Shown here one piece after another: positions 55,769-64,000 of a DNA stretch of 64,000 nt (position 1 is its first letter; the number at the start of each line of letters is the position of its first letter). The DNA is from Diphasiastrum complanatum (taxonomy: Eukaryota; Streptophyta; Lycopodiopsida; Lycopodiales; Lycopodiaceae). The notes under the pieces were generated by a model that had not been told where the DNA came from, did not search any database, and was given only the letters and a program-made list of their open reading frames with translations. The stretch covers positions 31,065,767-31,129,766 of the forward strand of contig CM055096.1 in the NCBI GenBank assembly GCA_029204225.1. The letters are read 5' to 3'. Position numbers and translations under genes: made by a program.

Positions 55769-57359
55769 ATGTTTGCGCCTCCCCTCCTACAGCTGCCTCT
55801 ACTGCTAAGGATTGCATAAGCTCACCTTTTCTGAGCAGTAAACAGAGCATCCGCTCTCCATTACCTCATCAACAGTTATGGAAGAAGTCACTTCCCTATC
55901 CAATGCTGCTGTGAGGAGTTGGTGATCCGGGAGGGAACTATATCAGGTCTAGGAAAACCCAACTCTTGTTCACACAGTTTCAGAGCACAAAACAGTTGTT
56001 ACCAATATTCTGAATTCTGGATTTTTGAGATTGTTTTCATTGTCATATTCGTTTTTTTTTTTGCATCAATCTATGCAAATCCAACTCTGAGGAAACAACA
56101 ACATGCATGATCTACCTTCCATACGAGTTTCTGCAGCTATTCCAAGGTTTCAAGAACTAAAAAAAAATCAGAGAGAAGGTCTGCTTGCTTGGTTTACAGT
56201 TCAAATAAATTGGGCTACCTCTATTGTTGCTATTAACATGGAGTTATACATGCAACTCCTATTCCAATCATTCATAGTTATTTCTACTATCCAGTAACTC
56301 AAATTTAAGCTGAGCATAAAGTAGAATATAAATGATTTTTCGGAAAGAGTTATCCCATGTAAAAACCACACATATTAAAAAGATTGTCAACAGCAGTCTC
56401 TTAATGATCCTTATCTTACATGTAACATCGAAGGATACCGTCCCCCAGCATGTAAATAATACAATCGTATATGCAGCCAGATCTACCATAGCAGATCATT
56501 CTACATCGATGGAAAGCTTTCACAAGAAACAGAGAATTAAAAATGAATTCACATAAATCTCAGCATCTTAATTCAAAATTGCTTATGTAGAAGAGCACTC
56601 TACCACCATATTTGACAAGCATGCTTCAATTCCAAACTAGTGAATCCAACTCCAACTTTCTTGAAAAAAAATAGCACTCCAATCCAGGATGCAAATCCAA
56701 GTGCTTTTCAATTCCAATTTGATGTAGAACTTGTTTCCATCCTATCCAAGACCGCATCTTAGTCGGGCTTTACATCTCTGTTTAGGATTGAATTTAGGTA
56801 CTCTAGATAAAGGTAGACATTTATGTAGTGTAGGTTTAGTTTTGGATCTATGTTGGTTTTGGATTTAGGTTTCATCTTATAAGTACCAAAATTCACCTCT
56901 ATTGATGTGTGTTTCATGTCTGTATATTACTTTGCAATCTTAAATTGCTATGGTGTGTACGAGTAATAGATTGGAGAGGGGTATATTTTACTTGTGTACG
57001 TTGATCCAAACTTGTATATTGAATTTGAAAAATTTGTCCAAATGGGTGGTCATTCATGTGAATATGTTAGGCTTAGTGTGCTTGATAAAGTGAGAGCTTG
57101 TTTGTTTGTTGCAACATGTCTATTTGATTTATGTGGTATTTTTTGAGAGTTGAACTTAAAATTCACCTATCATAGTTACGTGTCATGTTTAGTATGTGCA
57201 TATAATATTGTGTATTCACGTTGTAATGGGAGCCCTAGTTGTGTTGTTAGACTTAGATAAGTTTTCTTTTATTTCCATATACAATAGTAATGCTCAAGAA
57301 GATAAATTTTCAAGAGTTTGAATATGCTTATCAAGACATAATATGCTAAAGAAGGCATG
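55769..57359. other. Stretch without a recognisable gene
   Basis: Short frames only. Between 56790 and 56900 the phrase TTTAGGT/TTTAGTTTTGGAT repeats loosely. Confidence 0.4.
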
Positions 57360-58130
57360 TTGGAAGTAAATCTGATATGCGACTGTTTGGCTAGATCTAC
57401 TCACGATGCGGTGTAGTATAGAGAGGATCGTCCACTTTCTAAGTTTCTACCAAGCTTCAAACGGAGTGCGAAAATAAAAAACAATGATGAAAGCACTAAG
57501 GCTTACCCAACTAGTGCTCGAAATAGAAATGAAACTAACTAAGATGACAAAATACAAAACCTTACTAAGGCTTACCCAAAGGGATTGAAAAGATAGATTG
57601 CGACTAAACTAAGCATCAATCAACTCAAAACATGCCACAATAAAAGAGCCAATGAAAGGAGGCAAGTGGAGGCCCGAGCACCTTTCCTCAAGCTATGCAC
57701 CTTCCAATGGGAACACAAGTGAAATAGCAAGATAATCTCAAAAATAGAGAACGTGATAGCTTAATCTCGAAAGTGTTATTTGCAAGGCGAATACCTCTTC
57801 TTTTATGGCAAGGAGAGTCTTCCATAAATATCCACTAACTTATGGGACTAATCTATTTCTAGCATTTCTAGAACTTCTAACTTAGGATTTAGAATTTCAA
57901 AGTTTATTAACTTAAGACAAAATATATATAATCTCAAGTTTCCTAAGTCTAAGGTCTAGATCTCAGTTTAAGCTATTTTATTATTTTTTAAGCTTCTACT
58001 CATGGGCTTACAAACACATGCCATGGTGGAAGTTTATTAACAGACACTCGTACGTGGGCTTATAAAACACATGCCACGGAGTTTTATTTCTCTCTTTTTT
58101 ATTTTTTTGGTGTTAGCACGGATGCTAACA
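57360..58130 (-). repeat. 3' LTR of Tat/Athila-like element T (inner end firm, outer end approximate)
   Basis: On the minus strand the LTR starts TGTTAGCATCCGTGCTAACA, immediately after a purine run. These 20 bases form a perfect 8-bp inverted repeat with a 4-base loop. The outer end was placed near CCAACA at about 57357 by guess, because no second copy exists here. Confidence 0.5.
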
Positions 58131-58140
58131 TTATCCCCCT
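58131..58140 (-). other. Element T polypurine tract
   Basis: The minus strand reads AGGGGGATAA directly before TGTTAG. The form GGGGGATA before TGTT is usual for Athila/Tat-type elements. Confidence 0.65.
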
Positions 58141-58279
58141 CCTTATTGGATTGGTGGTCCCACACCAATCGAAGCCTTTTCTTCCTGGATCTTATGTGCT
58201 TCTTTGAGGCGAGACTGTTGCTATCGGGAGTGGTAGATTGTGGTGTCGATGCCCTCCATCATTTGCCACCGTAGTTTGT

Positions 58280-59889
58280 TCATGAAGGGCATTGTTTATA
58301 ATAATGGAACATACCTTGTAGAAAGTTGTGGGTTTTCCATAGCTCCACCATATCAACGTGCAGGGCTGAAGTGAGTGCAATGCGATAATAAAGCCTTGCT
58401 ACGTTGATGTGGTCTTCTTGCGTTCGCAGTGGTTTATTGATATCAAGGGCTATCGGGGGTAGCCCTCGATCCCAAAAACCCTTGAGTTCTGCCAGAAATG
58501 CTACCAGGCCGCAATTGTCCGCAAAATATCCGATGTCACGATTAGGGTTGCCACGGTGCTTCTGGTAGAATACACGACAATTGGTGACCATGTCTTCGGC
58601 TAAGTTGCCGGTATCGACACCTGTCAGCTTGGGCCAAAATATCCTATCCTTGACCTTGGTGGCAGGAAACGGTTCTCGCCTCGCTACTGGATGGTAATTA
58701 GAATTTGTGCGCATATAGGAGGGAGCTTCGATATACCGTGCCATCGAAGTCTTACTTTGTAGGAAGAGCTAATGGTGCCAGAGAGGTTGTGGGGTGACTG
58801 TTTCTTTATGTGTTTGACACTGGTCCAAATCTGACAATATGTAGCCACCTCGCTCTTTTGTCGTTGGATATTTCTTGGCAAATTCTTGAGAGGCACGCAA
58901 CTCCTTGTTTGGTTCTATGGGCGTGATTCTGTACCGGATGGTTGGCGCTTCAGAAGCAATCTCATGCTGAATTTGGGGATCAAGTTCAGGAGAGAGGGGA
59001 GGGGAAGGGTTAGCTTCAGCAATTCTTTGTGACTGAGGAGAAAATTGACGTTGAATAATGGGGGGTTAGTGGTGTTGAGAGGGTTAGAAGCGGTGGAAGA
59101 AAATCCTTTATGCTTCTTAGTTGGTGATGCTGGTGAAACTAGTTATGTTGTCGGTTGGGGGTGGCTGGCTTCCTAGTGCTCGGATAGATATCAGCAAGCT
59201 CTTTGATGGTAGCAGCCGCCCGAGACCCCAACTTTTTGGTGACCAACATGTGGAGGAGATATCCATACTTGGTAGTTGGTTTTCAGGCTTTTAAGGCCCC
59301 GCATAGCTTTTCTGCTACCTTCTCAGCCCACTTGTAGTTTTGAGTGAGATCGTCCATGGTGATGGTGAAAGAGAAGAGGTCGCTCGGGGGTATGCGATCC
59401 GTCTTGGCAGTATGCACCTCAACCATGGTGACAAGGATTTCTAAGGCAGCTCGAGGATGAGAATCTGTGAGGAGGCGGATGACGATCTCGTTGTTGGTTT
59501 GGCCAATAGTTTTGATGTCCTCTATCAGAAACTTTGTAAAATACTTGGCATCATAACTGGTGCCCTTGCCATGGATCATCTCTCCGAGATTAGGGAAGCC
59601 AATGCTCTATATATGCTCAAGAGAGACGTTGATGATTGTGTAACTGTCACTCTTAGATGTAAGCTTAAAAGTCTGGAATTTATCCAAATAGGTTGAGTAG
59701 GCTGCTCGGATCAAGCTCTCGCTCTGCTAGTCACGGAAGTGAGTCAGATCAAATCCAAGGTTTGTGAGGATATCCTTGGCCAAGATCAGCTGCTCGGCGT
59801 AATTCTTGATACAAATCATAAAAATGTCTCTTGAATAAGGCCTAGGGAGTTTACGGCGATGCAGAGAGACTGAGGAGTCATAGGAGGCC
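58280..59889 (-). pseudogene. ORF-X copy 2, in the env-like position of element T
   Basis: From ATG near 59889 (MASYDSSVSLHRRKLPRP) to the stop at 58280 there are about 535 codons, broken by four in-frame stops (near 59736, 59630, 59283 and 59135) and two frame changes. The N-terminal domain (residues 1-230) holds DILTNLGFDLTHF, LIRAAYSTYLDKF, AKYFTKFLIEDIK and TNNEIVIRLL. A Pro/Ser-rich middle follows, then a C-terminal domain with ARREPFPATKVKDRIFWPKL, GYFADNCGLVAFLAELKGFW and YYRIALTSALHVDMVELWK. No signal peptide, membrane segment, zinc knuckle or enzyme motif is visible, so it does not look like an envelope protein. A DNA/RNA-binding or capsid-like role is possible but unsupported. Confidence 0.5.
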
Positions 59890-59969
59890 ATAGTAGCAGT
59901 GATTTTAGATTGCTTTGGCAAGTTTGAAAATTTTGAAAATTTTTGGTATGAACTCGAGAGCAGGAATCT

Positions 59970-60310
59970 CAAATAAATTCGTGGAGAGAAGGGTGGAGGT
60001 CTATATATAGACTTTTTTGGTCAATTCGCAACTCCTCCAAATCGTCCTCAGTGTCCAAGTTTTGTAATGATGGTCGCGAATTTCGAAACAGTGTTCTGAG
60101 GGCCGACGAATTCCTGTAAGTGATTGTTGTGTCTCAAAATAGAAAAAATGATTGATCAGAATTCGTGGAGGTGACAAGGAAATTGTAGGAAATTTTCTAA
60201 GCTTCAATGAATTGTCTGTGAATTCTGGAAGTCAGCGTCTGATGCAAAAAACCAACTTTTTTCTATTTCTGAAAAGTTTGTCTCTGAGATAGAATTCGTG
60301 GAGGCTAAAA
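59970..60310 (-). promoter_or_regulatory. Promoter-like region of ORF-X copy 2
   Basis: A TATATATA box at 60002-60010 lies about 115 bases before the ATG. CTCCACGAATT (minus) occurs three times, near 59975, 60160 and 60292. No PBS lies between TATA and ATG, so this is not an ordinary LTR-leader junction. Confidence 0.5.
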
Positions 60311-60549
60311 ATTAATCGTGCACTATAGGAAAGGGGTCAGACAAATTTTATTAGAGATGGTGTGAGACAATTCTTCTGAAATTAATGACTTTTGTGGTTT
60401 TCTCATAGAAAGACTGTCTGTAAGCATGATCTGATAGTATCTTGAGGGTGTGAACAAAAAAGCACAGTAAAAAATTTGTCGAAATGGCAGACAGGCAGTA
60501 AAGAAAAGGAAAGAAGAATAGTAGGAAAGAAAACAACTAATACATATCA

Positions 60550-62545
60550 AGATAAAAACAGGGTTTATTGTACTTTATCAGTCTGCTCCCATTGACTACA
60601 GTGTCGAGGATATTGTCTTGAAGGGTTTGGAGTTGTACATATTCAAAGGCAAAAAAAAAAAATTAATGACGTAAGGACCTTGGCCAGAAAATTTCAGTTT
60701 GCCTTTAAAGGCTTTGGCCTAGTATAGCAGGACCTTATCTCCAACCTGTAAATCTCTAAGTTTCAATGATCGATCATGCCATGCTTTCTGTCGACGTTTG
60801 TGAACTTGTTGAGCATGGATACTGATCCGTCATGTTTCGCATAGTTGTTCCAGATGAGATAACTTATTTTCTAGAGTCTGTTGATTATCTAGCTCAAGAT
60901 TATAGGCCACTCGAAGGGAGGGGATATGAAATCCTACAGACATAATGGCTTCTTGACCATATGCTAGCTGGAAAGGGGTTAAGCTTGTAGCTCTCTTCAG
61001 GGTGGTGCGATAAGCCGAGAGAGCAGCATGAAGTTTGAGTTCCCAATCAGATCGGCTAGAATCGACAGTTTTGGTGAGAATTCCACATAGGATTTTATTG
61101 GTGGATTCCGCCTAGCCATTGCATCGTGGATAGTATGGGGAACTTTTGCGGTGTACCACAAAAAAATTTGAAAGGAGATCTGCTATGACAGAGTAAAAAA
61201 ATGTCTACACCTATCACTGATAAGTTCTAGAGGACAGCCGAAATGAACTATAATTTGTTCATAGAGAAATTTTGCGGTAGAACAAGCATCAGAGCGTCAG
61301 CATTGCGAACCGCTCTTGCTTCAGCCCATTTGGTACAATAGTCCGTAGCTACTATGATGCAACGAGATTGTGTGTGTCGAGCAGCAGGACTAATGGGTCT
61401 GACATAATCAATCCCCCATTTATAGAAAGCTTGATCAGTGGTTACAGGGTGTAAAGGCATGTAGTCAGTCTTTTGAAAGCGTTTTGTGCATTGGCAGACA
61501 TCACAGGCCTTAATGTAATTGTGCGTATCCTTGAAGAGTGTTGGCCACCAAAAATCGGCCAAGAGGATTTTCTTAGCAGTCGTTTTAGAAGAGAAATGGC
61601 CTGCACCAATATCTTCATGAGTGAGGGAAATTACAGAGGGTATTTCACCTTCAATAAGACATCGACAAATGATTCCATCTACCCTTGCTTGTAGAGTTGT
61701 CCTGCAATTAACGTATAAGGTTTGGTTTTGAGGACCAACACACGTTGTTCAAGTTTAGACAAGGAAGGATCCATCTGTCCTGAAGTTAAATATTCTATGA
61801 TTTTCTTAGCCCATAAGGGTGTAGAGTCAACTTGGAAAAGGATGGCATTTGGTAAATCATCGTTGACGCCTTGATCAGGGGTGGGAAGGTTAGGGATTCG
61901 GGACATATGATATGCTAGAAAATGTTGAACTCTCTTACAAACCACGATCCTAAACTCAAATTCTCGCAGTAATAGGATCCATCTAGTAATACGGCCTGTG
62001 GTGCAAGTCTTGTTGATGAGATACAATAGTGTTTGATGATCAATGAAGAATGCAAAAACTTTTTCCAGAAGATAATGGCGAAACTTCTGAACTGCATATA
62101 CCATTGCCAGGGCTTCACGTTCGGTAGTGGTATAATTGACTTCAGCAAGTATCAATTGTCTACTGAGAAAATGGATTGGGTAATTCTTTCTGAATTCTCT
62201 CGGTTGGGTGAGCACTGCTCCAGTGGCATACTTGGACGCATCGGTATGCACATGGAATTCTTTAGAATAATCAGGAGCCCGGAGGATAGGTGCATTGGCT
62301 TCTTTGAGTTGATTAAATGTGACACGTTGTTCATCCATCCATTTGGAAACTACAACTACTTTGTAGATTAAGCGTGTTTTATTAGCAAAATCGAAAATAA
62401 AGCACCGATAATAGTTGGCGTGGCCAAGAAAAGAGTAAACTCCGCGTATTGTACATGGTTCCGGTAGATTTTGAATGATAAGGATCTTTTCAGGGTTAGT
62501 GGCAATGCCATTTCGAGAAATAATGAAGAAACAAAATGTTTCCAA
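60550..62545 (-). pseudogene. pol: Element T Pol: RT end, RNase H, integrase
   Basis: The RT tail reads ISRNGIATNPEKI then VYSFLGHANYYRCFI. RNase H has HVHTDASKYATGAVLTQ, TTEREALAMVYAVQKFRHYL and FFIDHQTLLYLIN (Ile-Asp where Thr-Asp is usual). A stop near 61680 precedes the integrase part: FWWPTLFKDTHNYIKACDVC, CTKR, KWGIDYVRPISP with the first catalytic Asp, and ATDYCTKWAEARAV. The remaining core lies in broken frames (PLELISDR, then a degraded third-acid region). GDKVLLY and GKLKFSGQGPYVI mark the C-terminus. Many frame changes show it is long dead. Confidence 0.8.
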
Positions 62546-62588
62546 CTACAAAGCCTTGCTAGCTTTCAACCCTCAGCCTGACGAAGAT

Positions 62589-62730
62589 GTTCGCGAACAC
62601 AAAAGTCAAGAGACACGAAGCATGAAAAATTTTGAGAACATGAAAGTCAAAGAAAACGAAGAGGAACAGTTCGCAAACACAAAAGTCAAAGCAGACGAGG
62701 ACAAATGGTTTGCGAACACAAAATATTCAC
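62589..62730 (+). repeat. 39-41 bp minisatellite
   Basis: Four imperfect units start at about 62589, 62631, 62670 and 62709. Each begins TTCGCGAACAC or a variant and continues AAAAGTCAA. It stands at the truncation point of element T. Confidence 0.7.
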
Positions 62731-62740
62731 GAACAAGAAT

Positions 62741-63150
62741 CTTTTGCGGTCCAGTACGAGAGAAGGCAAACAACCAATGACGAAAACGAAACCTTCTCAT
62801 GCCCTCCACGCTCCAAAGAGTACCAGCCAGATCATGCAAGTACCCAGAAGTACAGATATCTGATCTGATGGTATGACGTTAGCAGATACATTTTAGGTCA
62901 TGGCTAATCTGCCACTCGTGAGAGAACCGTGTTTCTCCCACGGCAACGCACTGCGTGGATTTGCATGCAGTGCAGTGTCTGAGTTTTCTTGTTATTTTTT
63001 AATTTCGCACCTTGGTTGAAACTATGTTGAATGCTGTATTGATTTTGTAAAAGTAGATCAGTAGTGCCTGACTACACTCTGGAGGACTGTAGGAGTGATT
63101 CAGTTGGCAGTGTCCAGCGATCACATCTGAACTCCGTCCAAGTCGCAAAA
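62741..63150 (+). other. Non-coding stretch before the Copia gag
   Basis: No LTR end or PBS was recognised. Sequence just above 63180 (NDKAVVLLS in the gag frame) belongs to gag, so the gag start lies further left and is broken by a TAG near 63175. Confidence 0.4.
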
Positions 63151-63181
63151 GGATCGTGGTTCCTTCGCGAATGCTTAGAAA

Positions 63182-64000
63182 AATGACAAGGCAGTAGTCT
63201 TGCTATCATCTTCCATCGAAGATAGTCTCACACTTGACCTAGCTACACTCTCCAAAGCTAAGGAGATGTGGAATGCATTACTCACCAGATTTCAGATGAA
63301 ATCAAGAAGTCAAATCATGATGCTAGAAGATCAGCTGACGAATTTGCAGTGGGATGGAAAGGACCTCACTTCTTTCGTAAGAAACATGAAGGATCTGTTT
63401 CCGTCACAACATAACTCTGGAGTAGAGAATGTTGTGTCAGCTGAGAAGCAACTCATGTACATGTTGAGAGCCTTGCCCAGATCATTCCAGACGACAAGAA
63501 CCCTGCTCGCGAAAGATCCCGCCATGAACCTCGAAAAGGTGATTGTTGAGATTCGAGAGGAAGTCGAGGCCAGAGAACATCTTGATCACAAAGGTGGTTT
63601 TGACCATGTTCTCTACGGCAACAAAGAAAAATCAAAGAAGCAATTTAAGCCTAAGAGGGAGTCCAATCAGAGGCAGGATCGTGACCAGCAAGCAGAGGAA
63701 ACAAGCAAAGGCAACTGGAAGACCAAAGGGAGGTTGAAACAACAAGGTGCAGACGAGAAGACTTGTGTGAGATGCAAAAGAGACGGGCATACAGTAGATA
63801 CCTGCTAGCTCAATCCCAAGATTGATTGTATCTATTGCCATAAGAAGGGTTATGCAGCCATGGATTGCCGCCAGAACTCGAGAAACAAGTCATCACAAAA
63901 CAGGCAGGAGAATAGCAATAGTTCATCCTATGTCGAGGAGCCCGAGATCTCGAAAATGGGCGAAGAAAGAACGAACAGAAATTGTTCGACCGCCTATATC
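63182..64000 (+). pseudogene. gag: Copia-type gag polyprotein start, runs off the window
   Basis: Reading NDKAVVLLSSSIEDSLTLDL then KAKEMWNALLTRF is the UBN2/Copia gag signature. It continues MMLEDQLTNLQWDG and LMYMLRALPRSFQTTRTLL. A basic region leads to two zinc knuckles: CVRCKRDGHTVDTC (complete CX2CX4HX4C at about 63767-63808) and CIYCHKKGYAAMDC, in which the His is Tyr. A TAG between the knuckles (63807-63809) and another at about 63175 interrupt it. The protease would be expected just beyond 64000. Gag here would bind and package Copia RNA. Confidence 0.8.

Larger units (their letters stand above)
57370..62545 (-). mobile_element. Tat/Athila-like Ty3/Gypsy element T, 5'-truncated
   Basis: Minus strand: end of RT, RNase H and integrase (62545-60550), a promoter-like region, ORF-X (59889-58280), polypurine tract, 3' LTR. 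There is no chromodomain, and the integrase ends in the form GQGPYVI...VNGSRL, which separates it from E1-E3. Gag, protease and the first half of RT are missing; the break at 62545 adjoins a minisatellite. Confidence 0.7.

Noticed and set aside
58280-59889. ORF-X copy 2 as a retroviral-type envelope gene
   Set aside because: The position is right, but there is no signal peptide, no membrane segment and no cleavage-type motif.
1-64000. CRISPR array, bacterial operon or organelle insert
   Set aside because: No regularly spaced short identical repeats, no Shine-Dalgarno-led gene clusters and no rRNA, tRNA or photosystem gene was seen.

Overview
The window reads as nuclear DNA of a land plant with a large, transposon-packed genome. 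LTR retrotransposons are nested in each other, several primer-binding sites match plant initiator-methionine tRNA, one hAT transposase has a DUF659-type core, there are LINE remnants, and no intact host gene is visible. The species cannot be told from this. The LINE and Tat-like sequences would suit a conifer, fern, lycophyte or other large-genome plant, but that is a guess. No rRNA, tRNA, CRISPR or bacterial-type operon was found.

Layout. 0.36-1.5 kb: LINE reverse-transcriptase remnant (minus). 2.88-4.16 kb and 10.84-12.97 kb: two halves of a broken hAT-like transposase gene (minus), split by a Ty3/Gypsy chromovirus E1 (4163-10465, plus) and a stray gag fragment. 13.16-13.65 kb: LTR of an unclassified family 'U' that recurs at 41.4 and 43.2 kb. 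14.8-17.4 kb: decayed Copia-like element with a gag remnant (minus). 17.67-22.08 kb: non-autonomous LTR element L with internal tandem repeats and no gag/pol. 23.3 kb: LINE C-terminal zinc-finger fragment. 24.2-30.4 kb: an LTR with its own PBS, then a second leader plus PBS, then a full minus-strand chromovirus E2, together a chain of same-strand LTRs. 30.4-31.8 kb: promoter plus an unfamiliar ORF ('ORF-X'). 32188-38691: chromovirus E3 with target-site duplication TGTCA, inserted beside that ORF. 39.97-44.2 kb: an LTR/PBS remnant, then two family-U copies in inverted orientation around a LINE RT fragment. 45.1 kb: a possible host first exon. 46.6 kb: a 124-bp Helitron-like element. 48.0-50.0 kb: an almost perfect 976-bp tandem duplication. 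51-57 kb: A+T-rich sequence with no recognisable gene. 57.4-62.5 kb: minus-strand Tat/Athila-like Gypsy element T, carrying a second, longer ORF-X between pol and the 3' LTR. 63.1 kb to the end: Copia-type gag running off the window.

No element here looks autonomous. E1, E2 and E3 each keep most of protease-RT-RNase H-integrase-chromodomain but are broken by stops, frameshifts or deletions. E1 and E3 have nearly identical LTR pairs and so are young insertions. E3 lacks part of the RT fingers, and E2 has lost an integrase catalytic aspartate.

The least explained coding signal is ORF-X (31.17-31.79 kb plus; 59.89-58.28 kb minus). The two diverged copies share an N-terminal domain, each lies behind its own TATA box and a field of short repeated motifs, and in element T the ORF sits in the env-like position just before the polypurine tract.
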